Origin: Sulfuritalea sp.
Lineage (GTDB): Bacteria; Pseudomonadota; Gammaproteobacteria; Burkholderiales; Rhodocyclaceae
Assembly (NCBI RefSeq): GCF_017302275.1
Contig: NZ_JAFLDR010000001.1
Coordinates: forward strand, 62,001-126,000
DNA length: 64,000 nucleotides
Reading direction: 5' to 3'
Below are positions 12,001 to 16,469 of this stretch, piece after piece (the first letter of the stretch is position 1; each line of letters starts with the position of its first letter). The translations under genes and the position numbers were made by a program. The notes under the pieces were generated by a model. That model was given only the letters and a program-made list of their open reading frames with translations. It did not search any database and was not told the DNA's origin.

Positions 12001-13173
12001 GAACCCGGCCACGTGACCAATCTCATGCACCAAAACGGTGAGCAAATCGATCCGGCCAAAAGCATCGCTGCCAGCATCGGCGATTAGCTGAGTATTGTTT
12101 AGGGTTACTTCGAATTCGGACGACTCGCCGGGCGTCGGGTCGACAAACCAGCCGAAGCCATCCGCATCGGCATCTATCAGAATCAGTTGACCGTCAGCCT
12201 GGCCGAGGATACCCACCGGGAGGTCAACAATGAAGACTTCAATACTCGCCAAACGCTCGGCAAGGGACCCATCGATACCCCCGGCAATCCACAGACGAAT
12301 GGCATGCTCGAGAACCGGAGCGAGAGCCTGATCGGTCAGGCTCTGAATGGGATTTTGTGCAGTCGCAGCATGACCGGGTTCACTGCGGAGATAGTCAGGT
12401 TCATCGGTAAGCAAAGCGCCCGAAACCGGTGGCGCGCGAGGCATCGCATCACCAGTTGGCTCGCTGAACGTCGCTTCCAAAACGACGAACAACCCCCCTT
12501 CATCCCCCAAGGGCGAATCGGCCGGGTTCAACGTATTGTTATTTATAAGCTCCTGTGCAACCAATGCAGAAGAGCCCTGCTCGCCACCCGGAGGCCCACG
12601 TGGCAGCTGCACGACTGAGGAGACAGCGGAAATCTGATCGTCACCACTAGAACCGCCGTTTGCGGAAGAACCTTCTGCCTCGGCTTTTTGCTGCTCGGCA
12701 ACATTGGTTTCGACACGCTCAAACTGGGCGCCCTGCGAGTCGCTTGAATCGGAAACAACTGACGGCAATACCTCGGATTCAGCCTCAATTACAGGGCCCG
12801 ACTCGGGGGAGTTTTCAGCGTTGGCGAGCGAACTCGCGAGCCAGCTTTCGGACCATGCAACACTGACAGTGGCGCCGGACACGACGTCGGTTTCGTCGCT
12901 ACGGCCGGTCGAAGTAGTTGCAGATGTGGCGTCGGAATTGACCGATTCGACGACAACCGTGGCTGGGTTGTCGGCGTCGTCTGCGCCGGAATTCAATTGG
13001 GTCTGATACCCGATCGCTACGGCAATCGAGTCGCCGGAAAGAAGGACACGGGGTTCCAGCGGTTCCAGACGGAACTTTCCATGCGTGTGCATACCGCTTC
13101 CACTGGACGCACCCCTCCCGGAGTCGACCTCAGGCAATGTGGAATTCGAGCGGTTCTTGAACCAGCGCAGCAA
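1..13173 (-). CDS. giant LEPR-XLL repeat protein (C-terminus beyond the window)
   Basis: One minus-strand frame stays open from the stop at about 13186 to base 1, at least 4390 codons, with the 3' end outside the window. The N-terminus carries the LEPR-XLL motif (LEPLEPRVLLSG, 13033-13068), known from very large surface or exported proteins. A metzincin-like zinc motif HEIGHVAGFDH lies at 11995-12027. The rest is degenerate repeats of roughly 515-550 bp (about 11.1-7.3 kb) and then about 575 bp (about 7.3-4.6 kb), rich in G, D, N, A, T and V, with Asp-rich calcium-type loops. I chose TTG 13173 because AGAGAAGG lies 6 bases upstream and gives a basic MLRWFKNR start; ATG 13092 is the alternative. 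The frame and family are certain. Function (adhesin, matrix protein or protease-bearing surface layer) is inference. It lies on the chromosomal side of the tRNA-Cys scar. Confidence 0.9.
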   Translation of the reverse strand, partial: MLRWFKNRSNSTLPEVDSGRGASSGSGMHTHGKFRLEPLEPRVLLSGDSIAVAIGYQTQLNSGADDADNPATVVVESVNSDATSATTSTGRSDETDVVSGATVSVAWSESWLASSLANAENSPESGPVIEAESEVLPSVVSDSSDSQGAQFERVETNVAEQQKAEAEGSSANGGSSGDDQISAVSSVVQLPRGPPGGEQGSSALVAQELINNNTLNPADSPLGDEGGLFVVLEATFSEPTGDAMPRAPPVSGALLTDEPDYLRSEPGHAATAQNPIQSLTDQALAPVLEHAIRLWIAGGIDGSLAERLASIEVFIVDLPVGILGQADGQLILIDADADGFGWFVDPTPGESSEFEVTLNNTQLIADAGSDAFGRIDLLTVLVHEIGHVAGFDHESDLAVMDADLSVGRRIQLAETGGVRGTPVASALTLDPGAVLNGSSDAGPITFRIFDDIANLGDDPGVLDVEVTGADSGNLIYNDVSSLIGSLLSFTDQIVVDVDAYVKWNLSGLNTGTVTVAGFATISFAQVENLTGAQTANDAFIVGDLGGVTGTIDDRGGSTGLDVGNGALVAVVPDTFITWTNSTGDVLTGNSNLGTAGTIANVSVRKITFSGANLFVGSGAALNATGDGIITTNAVGFAASGASLSMASVTTATEGFHGIQASVSDAGLTGVTGLELYASGTLKLNQTSRVDDERIDWDSATTAPSGLLPAMAIDKTQYLNLSGSAAVDIGNGALVATVTGVELNLATMTVSDGVTTLTGADVLSFTGTASLFAGEGGSLNAAHDAINNGTIGFAVNAVTLSLVMARGALDDAVVAHRGDSYVGVSVAIDDAELIGVSGLELYADGTLKLNAATDGVTGLDLPARMNWTLATADANDPSFLLTNLDIIAAIELQVSGSAAVDIGNGALVATVTGVELNLATMTVSDGVTTLTGADVLSFTGTASLFAGEGGSLNAAHDAINNGTIGFAVNAVTLSLVMARGALDDAVVAHRGDSYVGVSVAIDDAELIGVSGLELYADGTLKLNAATDGVTGLDLPARMNWTLATADANDPSFLLTNLDIIAAIELQVSGSAAVNAFGFFVATVSGFEMTMATVDINSGNVALGTLAGASLMSISLSGLDAFAGVGGSLSSASASASVVTNGALGFEINGGSVAVSIVKPGGLTAGDLTSYTGFEIGLVGAQLLGVDGLTFIASGSVLINKATDAAGLDSSQRIDWFEATSLANDPSNLIPAFSANLTDAVALQIDGSAALDVFGSVVGTASFSIVQGTQTIGTGNPLLGGGTLSNASVMVISLSNLNLFAGVGGGLAIPADPTDVSAYGIDTAGALGFSIVGGSVDLAIVRPTGLGPTDKTSYLGLEVTLVGASLIGIEGLQFNASGTVSVNKATAADGTPGAQKINWAAASGSLLPGFSSGLTSGVDLRIAGQASLDIFGFVVGTAEFTMAQGTSTVTTWNSNIGTAGTLNGAAIMGVTLTNLNLFAGVGAALNDNGTLPPIDDTIDLGGAIGFSISGGTVAMGLVRPATINPADKTSFMGMAITVGSASLVGIEGLVLKISGTVLVNNATDSAGIAVTERINWATANDADGLLPDFSSFASLTKDVAMAIEGNAVLDLFGIIIGSADFDFSSRTVNVDQNANGVFSLAEKDLQDATLLTIGLSNLNLFVGVGASLDPSGVPITAGAIGFSVTDGSLGLAIIRANATAIAGDNRSYIATTASLGKASFVGLPSDITIVAADISVDINRASGTIPLLATAQVPSALDWTAALDLDDDGQFGEALVDDVVAGGQTIALVDEFTGISGKLGLSAFGVVQAFASFEMTIRTVDVDVNGDGLINSADLNDAQLMAFELAFLELDRSADINGDGLINAADAALYDALKPASVAGAPVLPGFFVGVPGGPGFKVDSGRLTFATIKANPDATKSVDVARTYTVILANVRGAELVGLPEGIEIEAIRLDFASSGSSLSTATVPVGLNWTTAIDLQASAASFGADPVVVGTQTIALSNLDAGLSISGALKLDILGSVLAAGEFEYDQLSGLNGSDGAISLVNAAGQRLSLSNLHFFVGVNGGFIEDAEGNVTGLDTDDAIGFSVTGASVDLIIVKEAAGMRSWIGVAANVAGMGVHGLPDAFELEILNLALRYNGKAADASKLDWAALAALPGDAFGIDGTSLAAITRATDLSITGQLYLNISSFVIVLAGFSIDRQSGMAIDDTKGVNIPIGVPGANVLAIRLSGAYLFVGVDGAINKAGYQNLTNPGTFEEGLEAVGAVGFFVNNANLDLAIVSEPLAAGGKKWVGVAASIDSLGVTGLPDAFTLKIKDLEFFYNVAASNGSRMDWKALAANSADGFNLGLGALALLDNSVEFRVAGSVMVAIESFVYVSGSVALQRKELFVKTVGSATTTKMSVLTLGASDLRAFVGIGDADSDNDDRVDDDATLAQNAIGVVVGIDDLAIVLAKPVVAVSAPPSTKSYFALSGSGSASLIGVDGVEIGGRVQISINKGSDKANPAALTPSIDFLASATSNPDAWGSAAGLKAPTGPAADQFVIVNFAENNLLRVAGYITISIADFLHLSGQFSFSQGGTPQTVKIAGSTSTKQVNVMTIGASDVNAFVGVGGPYFVDSNNDGIIDEGDTPLDDGAMGFVLRNLDFALALFKPVNTAADKSSYYAVKASGGAEVIGIDGITIRADVLGIEINGGKNNLGAPQALDLANSQSFAANGGLDVQIGLDPDGAGDLPAPSLKLDFTENVIRAFGAVTIIIDNFVYVSGNFEFVKSDAPKTVVLADGTSKTVSVLTVGASDVNAFIGTGDPDSNADGLFDLNDDPEANGAIGLAITDLDFGLALFKPVAIADRSSYYALRASANGIDLVGVPGVILGAGGLQVAVNGASVPNTGGPTTTAPPPVINFSAAGSSFGSDGFTFGIGGTDSVTLDMSTRIIAASGNVTIGLDFDTDDTADITLSSFISFEQSFRPNGSSVIKIAMTNLSFALGDPADPVFELSGLSGFFLITQQGMAASIELNDYSLLVDGDGANLEISGDIAVQINTTNTAVNETFVIDSLGNTRVLSVPKGPSLRLTGFIDLRVTFDDAAVSDPFVLSGNFSFEQVSLTDPDAGGPLPAPKAIRIAASDVTVSVLGVGLFDGQGGFIFGQDGIAGQMRVTVDLSTGDPGLPTLGGDVLLQINTTGKAVNQTISVGNTNIAIKFTAAEGNVVRFAILNATISVPPFFELTGDFTIQTDGDMTLYGARNVEIFLGSIPTGQTLRDDAGEFNPDAVGLLVTNASLGLIKWAAAPGASPTTPARYAVYAYGEASFVGVDGLTISGSITVRLNNSGQALDKSIMLPSDPLAAVPVHLNGEDDDADGLIDEAGEQAAIRVRFNSAAKIEEFSAGFNEAGDIDPDTALTISAAGIFTVSGAVSFIRTPTGRINVDMPQASVAISIPNQSGGLQEAFGISGAARFHFGGPEGFQLEDIRVSGYSIFGQGATIAAPASSLRAPTADLANPASTAIVSINDLTYLAVTYQDPNRVGLNDASILDTAAEFLVSVTRADGTAIAGLTVDNAAVVKSVDSTNDRTFLYPILMTDAFKAAVSTTGVTVTVTFVNATWSDARGANGAAEVERFTLYTPAPATAAPTLQPYATLASPTNGATSSLQTLNAQRYIDVIFFSPTGAAIDAASIDGNELRISGAGAANLARNADGTVMATVQNVSGNTYRYLLTPRVGVNPKDTFVAGDVSVQIVAGSWRVGTGESAVSNIRTDEVFTISASLQTAAAGSNAIALGPLSLQGPSLTLAKTQFKDGKLILTVAIGVDVAKLSFGGGQSQSSSGIKAELTGLLGTFDIAVDIQKALKAVTGGGNLLEAFSVPGKFGIQIAGLAIEIPNALKVTGSGIIFNWDPNYDPAENGGARQRLLVVQQASITFPAFGIMGQINPNDGSPGLVVYTDGFDIGEAQLIYKPGATGPNAMSQTSGATGKIGIAGILEFDDLRVGVTNFKVTFGQAVDFSGTIFFASGGARFLPGKPVSAIISDRLSAEPPIAPGVPDTEAVRVSLEFENGKVKGLIFHADTLRITLGPILTLTATDLLIDTSAAANEEMVSFRSVGAEVTIGSLVLGGEGRNFAFLGDGTFVTKPGFGVFISVGAATGESFKWPSWLPIKITEIGITWADIQNDPADFVLTLSASVTGIQGMAGIEFSGAIEGVKIDVGKLLAGQFPIIDIASIGVSLKGNLFGGEITAGLIGGIIKLDATGSIIDTFDTTTPVEKRVFFVGVEGGFAMAGVGGFGIKFAVSELGPLGVYIFASVPGGIVLEPNTGLAINDFSAGVEFFKTLPSIDKPEELRGPNFQLPTAQSAEQWLAGVKQQVVTQYRAIQANPSLGGFLAAFTSPMLITGGAKLFTIYASKETFNGEVILR
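7564..7731 (-). other. two dockerin/EF-hand-like calcium loops in the giant protein
   Basis: Two loops of the form DxNxDGxINxxD (DVNGDGLINSAD and DINGDGLINAAD) lie about 30 residues apart, as in a type I dockerin duplicate. Related Asp-rich loops recur further on, for example DSDNDDRVDDD encoded near 5900-5935 and a DPDSNADGLFD-type loop near 4760. They suggest calcium-dependent folding outside the cell. Confidence 0.6.
9962..10999 (-). repeat. perfect tandem duplication, 2 x 519 bp, inside the giant gene
   Basis: Bases 9962-10480 and 10481-10999 read as identical copies. The 519-bp unit equals 173 codons, so the frame is kept. A third copy begins at 11000 but diverges after about 16 bases. 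Each unit contains the segments GLELYADGTLKLN and LTNLDIIAAIELQ. Identity at the DNA level implies a recent duplication or gene conversion, because the other repeats in this gene are much more diverged. Confidence 0.92.
11995..12027 (-). other. metzincin/matrixin-like zinc-binding motif in the giant protein
   Basis: The frame reads HEIGHVAGFDH, which fits HExxHxxGxxH, the three-histidine zinc site with catalytic Glu of metzincin metalloproteases. Eight residues later comes a Met (SDLAVMDAD), where matrixins place the Met-turn. Upstream there is a run of about 130 residues that could be a small catalytic domain. Activity is inferred from the motif alone. Confidence 0.7.
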
Positions 13174-13613
13174 AAAAGCCCTTCTCTACATGGGTACCCG
13201 GCAGGGCGTACCAAGAATTCGAATTGAAGGGTGAAAGCCTACCTGTTCATTGCGACAGATGCAATACACAGCAACCGGTAGATTGCGGGTTCGTGATCGC
13301 CCCGGTTCTGCCGCAGGACAACTGTCTGGTCGGAATGTTGTCTCGTAGGAGGCACGAGATGAAGCGAACGAAACTGCCGCAGGAGATCAGGGCGGTTGGA
13401 TTCGAGGAAGACTTCGGTGGCTGGAACGAAGGACGACTGGCATAGCTGGTGGTAACGCAGTTTCCGGCAGGGCGGTAGTACCTTGTACTGTATGACCCCA
13501 AACACCTGCTCAACGGGGCCGACACCCAACCCTGTTTGGTGCACGCTCCCATTGCCAAGGACTGCATGGTGTCGGAAAGCGAGGCCAGCCATTGTTCCAA
13601 CCACGGAAACAAA
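13174..13613. other. upstream region of the giant gene, no gene supported
   Basis: Open frames exist on both strands here, but none has recognisable family content or a convincing start. The stretch should hold the promoter of the giant gene. I could not identify a clear -35/-10 pair. A worn transposase remnant is possible but not supported. Confidence 0.4.
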
Positions 13614-13638
13614 GAAAGCCCACCGAGGCGGGCTTTTA
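13614..13638 (-). terminator. intrinsic terminator behind the tRNA-Cys 3' fragment
   Basis: AAAGCCCACC and GGCGGGCTTT face each other across a very short loop (one G-T wobble), with T or A runs on both sides, so it could work in both directions. It lies 21 bases downstream of the tRNA 3' end on the minus strand, the expected place for the original tRNA operon terminator. Confidence 0.7.
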
Positions 13639-13658
13639 AGTATGTTCAAAAGGTGTTT

Positions 13659-13709
13659 TGGAGGCGCGACCCGGAATCGAACCGAGGTACACGGCTTTGC
13701 AGGCCGCTG
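13659..13709 (-). tRNA. 3' half of tRNA-Cys (GCA), ICE attachment-site scar
   Basis: Read on the minus strand this gives the anticodon arm CGGC-CTGCAAA-GCCG (anticodon GCA, Cys), a variable loop, a T-arm with TTCGATT, the acceptor strand TCGCGCC, the discriminator T and an encoded CCA. The 5' half (acceptor strand GGCGCGA and D-arm) is missing. The sequence beyond 13709 is unrelated AT-rich DNA. This is what remains on one side after integration into a tRNA gene, when the element supplies a replacement 3' end at the other side. It marks the left boundary of the ICE at about 13.71 kb. It is not a functional tRNA. Confidence 0.85.
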
Positions 13710-13877
13710 TGTTTTGTAGTAAATCAATCACTTACTATGCACATCCACCCGCTATCCGCCCGCCCCAAATATCCAACATACCAGTCTGCAGGAAATCTTG
13801 CATTACAGTCGGCATGATAGCCGATACTGGCGTTGCCACTTTGCCGCTCCTTACTTATTGCAAGATTTGGCACCGTC

Positions 13878-14095
13878 GTGAGCACCGGTTTTCTTCGCAT
13901 CATTGCCGCTGCTCCCGATGTACATTGGAGCCTGTTTCTGAAGACCGCCGAGCGACTCGGCACGCCGCTCCAAAATGCGGAAAAGGATTTCTGTGTGTCC
14001 TGGGTGTTGGACCTGCTGTTCAATGGCAGCGATGACCGAGAGCCACGCCTGCTCTTCAAGGACGGATCATCGCTGTCCAAGGCCTATGCAAACTG
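13878..14095 (+). pseudogene. N-terminal remnant of an AbiEii/AbiGii-type nucleotidyltransferase toxin
   Basis: From GTG 13878 the frame encodes FLRIIAAAP, AERLGTPLQNAEKDF and then LLFKDGSSLSKAY. These match the start and the GS-motif region of AbiEii-type nucleotidyl transferases (usual form EKDFWVCWVLDLLF and LLFKGGTSLSKA). Homology stops about 72 codons in, where the convergent antitoxin gene begins, so most of the roughly 300-residue toxin is lost. One glycine of the usual GG motif is Asp here. No AbiEi-type antitoxin is visible. I infer a deletion remnant at the ICE end. Confidence 0.65.
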
Positions 14096-14416
14096 CAACT
14101 CGATCTTGCCGGCACGCCGACGCACGGGACCAACGACGATTTTGACGTCATGGCCTAACTTCGCTACCAATTCCAGCAGCTTGGCTTCGCTGACACCGCG
14201 GAACTGCCCTCTGGTAATGCGCGACACCTTTGACTGCTCAATGCCGAGCAATGCGGCGGCACCGTCTTGCGTCAGGTGGCGCGCCTTGATTGCGCGCGCG
14301 ATCTCTGCGGCAAGCTGAGACTTGCGCTGCATCTCCGGCGCGTCGGCATAACCCAGGTCGGCATAGACGTTGGTGCTGCCTTCTTCGATGGTAAGTTCGT
14401 CATTTCCATTCATCAT
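14084..14416 (-). CDS. XRE-family antitoxin (HigA type)
   Basis: The product is 110 residues. The central helix-turn-helix covers about residues 35-90 (LTQDGAAALLGIEQSKVSRI) and fits the small XRE antitoxins paired with Gp49/HigB toxins. It should neutralise the upstream toxin and repress their shared promoter. The start is ATG 14416 (or 14413) behind AAGGAG. It overlaps the toxin stop codon, so the two genes are translationally coupled. The order is toxin then antitoxin, as in higBA. The N-terminal 30 residues (TIEEGSTNVYADLGY) are acidic, as often found in toxin-binding segments. Confidence 0.85.
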   Translation of the reverse strand: MMNGNDELTIEEGSTNVYADLGYADAPEMQRKSQLAAEIARAIKARHLTQDGAAALLGIEQSKVSRITRGQFRGVSEAKLLELVAKLGHDVKIVVGPVRRRAGKIELQFA

Positions 14417-14802
14417 CGAGCTCCTTTCTGTTTTTGCCAATTCTCGAAATCCTGTTTCGCGGCCTTCAGACGGGCATTGATCATATCCATATCCTCCTTG
14501 GGCGTTTTGATGCCACTCTTGGACTTCTTCTGGAAGCAATGCAGAACATAGACCCATCCGGCGAACTTGACCGTGTAGACAGCACGGTAGGTGTCGCTGC
14601 GAAAATCTTCGACCACTTCCAACACGCCCGCAGAGCCAAATCCACTCAATGCTTTGGCGTCCTGATGCTTGCCGCCCGCTTGTGCGAGATCAATGGCGTG
14701 CCCGAATAAGTCTTTAACGTCCTCAGGCATTGAATCCAGATCGCGCTTGGCTGATCCAATCCATTTGAGGGGCTTTCGAGCCTGCTTTGACATTCGCTTC
14801 AT
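14413..14802 (-). CDS. RelE/HigB-like toxin (Gp49 family)
   Basis: The product is about 129 residues. The sequence KPLKWIGSAKRDLDSMPEDV, FGSAGVLEVVED, YRAVYTVKF and YVLHCFQKKSKSGIKTP is the full Gp49/HigB-type toxin pattern, a small mRNA interferase of the RelE fold acting at the ribosome. ATG 14811 lies inside the upstream palindrome, which probably contains promoter elements, so I prefer ATG 14802; 14793 is also possible. It is paired with the downstream XRE antitoxin and sits near the ICE end, which suggests a role in element maintenance. Confidence 0.85.
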   Translation of the reverse strand: MKRMSKQARKPLKWIGSAKRDLDSMPEDVKDLFGHAIDLAQAGGKHQDAKALSGFGSAGVLEVVEDFRSDTYRAVYTVKFAGWVYVLHCFQKKSKSGIKTPKEDMDMINARLKAAKQDFENWQKQKGAR

Positions 14803-14820
14803 TATGCCCATATGGGCATA
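14803..14820 (-). promoter_or_regulatory. palindromic operator of the higBA-type pair
   Basis: TATGCCCATATGGGCATA is a perfect 18-bp palindrome directly in front of the toxin start. The position suits autoregulation by the antitoxin. A CATAAT sequence at its edge could be the -10 element. Confidence 0.65.
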
Positions 14821-15030
14821 TCCTTGTCAATCGGGCCTGGAAGGCGATATTGATCCAGTTCGTTATCCATGGCAGGTGTTTCCAAGCATCCAGACTTCGG
14901 GCTGAGATCCTCGGGATCAGGACCTCGCCAGCAAATATAGGCACCACTTCATGACATTTATATGTGTGACTGTCGTGATCGCCTGAAGAACTCATGCTAT
15001 TTATTGGCATGTTCATGCTAATATTTAGCC

Positions 15031-15621
15031 ATGTCGATCGCTACTTCTCTTTTTACCGACAGCCAATCCCGCGTCTTTCAGTGGCTTTTTGGCCAGCCTG
15101 AACGTGGCTATCACCTGAGCGAATTGCGACGCCTCACAGGCTTGGGCAGTGCCTCCCTGCAAAGAGAATTGAACCGACTGGCTGATGCGGGTCTGGTCCA
15201 TTCCGAGCGAGTTGGCAACCTGAGACGATTCCAGGCCAATCCGCAAAGCCCGGTTTTTAGCGAGTTGGTCGGGCTGACGCGAAAAACGCTGGGGGTGGAG
15301 CCCCTATTGCGCGAAGCACTGCTGCCCCTGGCCCCCGGCCTGCAAGGGGCATGGGTTTATGGCTCCGTGGCGAAACAAACCGACACGGCGCAGAGCGACA
15401 TAGACGTGATGCTTGTCGGCGAGAACCTGTTGCTGAGTAGCGTCCTTGAGCTACTGGTCCCGCTGGAAGCGCAATTGGGACGAAAAATCAATCCAACCTG
15501 CTACACCCCGGCCGAATTTGAGCGCCGTCGTGCCGAACCCGATTCATTTGTGAATCGCGTCTTGGCGCAGCCCATTCTTCCATTGATTGGAGATGCCCAT
15601 GAGCCTGCCCGCGCTCGATAA
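15031..15621 (+). CDS. MNT-type nucleotidyltransferase with N-terminal winged helix (antitoxin candidate)
   Basis: The product is 196 residues. Residues 1-75 form a winged-helix DNA-binding domain (YHLSELRRLTGLGSASLQRE and a wing with HSERVGNLRRF). Residues 105-190 are a minimal nucleotidyltransferase with the pattern GS-x10-DID (GSVAKQTDTAQSDIDVMLVG). In MNT/HEPN systems the nucleotidyltransferase neutralises the HEPN RNase by adding AMP. The HTH domain suggests it also represses its own operon. A small palindrome, GCATGTTCATGC (15007-15018), lies just upstream and could be the operator. The HEPN gene overlaps its 3' end by 23 bases. Confidence 0.85.
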   Translation: MSIATSLFTDSQSRVFQWLFGQPERGYHLSELRRLTGLGSASLQRELNRLADAGLVHSERVGNLRRFQANPQSPVFSELVGLTRKTLGVEPLLREALLPLAPGLQGAWVYGSVAKQTDTAQSDIDVMLVGENLLLSSVLELLVPLEAQLGRKINPTCYTPAEFERRRAEPDSFVNRVLAQPILPLIGDAHEPARAR

Positions 15622-16015
15622 TCTGGTCCGCATCGGCCAACTCAAGGCCGAACCGCGCAACGAGGCCGAGGCCAGGCGGATGTTGTCGATGGCAAGAACC
15701 CGCCTGGACGATGCTCGACTGGCAAATCTCTCCATTGAAGGTCGCTTCACCAGCGCCTACAACGCCGCCCACACGGCTGCCTTGACCGCCCTTCGCTGGC
15801 ATGGCTATCGCAGCGAAAACCGATACACCGTGTTCCAGTGCCTCACGCATACCTTGAATTGGCCGGCGCCCCGCTGGCGAGTGCTGGATGCCGCTCATCA
15901 GAAGCGGAATCTGGCTGAGTACGAGGGATTTCTGGAAGTAGACGAATCCGCCATCACAGAGCTATGCGATCTGGCAGGCTCCCTGATAGCGGAAGTATCG
16001 AAAATGCTTGAATAG
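15599..16015 (+). CDS. HEPN-domain protein (toxin candidate)
   Basis: The product is 138 residues and mostly helical. The C-terminal part has AAHQKRNLAEYEG, the His/Arg-Asn region typical of HEPN proteins that act as RNases or tRNA-targeting toxins. An early Arg-rich helix (RMLSMARTRLDDARLA) precedes SAYNAAHTAALTALRW. I use ATG 15599 because GGAG (15589-15592) lies 6 bases upstream. It overlaps the MNT gene and forms the usual two-gene module. Toxicity is inferred from the pairing and not shown by the sequence. Confidence 0.8.
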   Translation: MSLPALDNLVRIGQLKAEPRNEAEARRMLSMARTRLDDARLANLSIEGRFTSAYNAAHTAALTALRWHGYRSENRYTVFQCLTHTLNWPAPRWRVLDAAHQKRNLAEYEGFLEVDESAITELCDLAGSLIAEVSKMLE

Positions 16016-16062
16016 CCAGGCCCAGCCTCCGATTGCGCGATTGGTCCGTAGCAATAAAGCCG

Positions 16063-16467
16063 TTAATCAAACTGTCTCTCAAGCACTTTCCCGGCTTGCT
16101 CCAGGTCCATCCCTTCTGTCGGCGGGCTGCCATCCCGACAAAGGTTCAAACCGTAATCCATCCCGAAGTCGGCAGTCCTGCCTGCTGAGGTCGCAACCCC
16201 GCTTTGAGTAAGGCGCACGTTGAGGCGCTTGCAGCCTTCCTGTTTGAAACTCTTGATCGTGGATACCTCGGCCAGGATTGGCGCCGTTGATCCGGTCGTT
16301 CTCTTGAATTTTTCGGCGATCTGGCCAAGGATGAAACCACTCGCCCGGCCATCGGAAGCATCTATCGCTGCGAGGAGCAACTGCTTGATGCTGGAGTACT
16401 CCGCTGCCGAGCTGCTGGCCGAAAGCACCATGACGATCAAGAAGGCCGGGGCTCTGAATATCCTCAT
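16063..16467 (-). CDS. small exported protein behind traN
   Basis: The product is about 134 residues and begins with a clear signal peptide (MRIFRAPAFLIVMVLSASSSAA). The mature part has two cysteines (EGCKRLNVRL and LNLCRDG) that could form a disulfide in the periplasm. I do not recognise the family. It starts at ATG 16467 with GAGG in front, immediately after traN stops (16470), so it is the last gene of the traW-traN operon. A role in mating-pair formation is suggested by context only. Confidence 0.7.
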   Translation of the reverse strand: MRIFRAPAFLIVMVLSASSSAAEYSSIKQLLLAAIDASDGRASGFILGQIAEKFKRTTGSTAPILAEVSTIKSFKQEGCKRLNVRLTQSGVATSAGRTADFGMDYGLNLCRDGSPPTEGMDLEQAGKVLERQFD

Positions 16468-16469
16468 AC

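Noticed and set aside
13239..13727. 162-codon minus-strand frame between the giant gene and the tRNA scar
   Set aside because: It runs through the tRNA fragment and its terminator and has no recognisable domain; a transposase remnant could not be supported.
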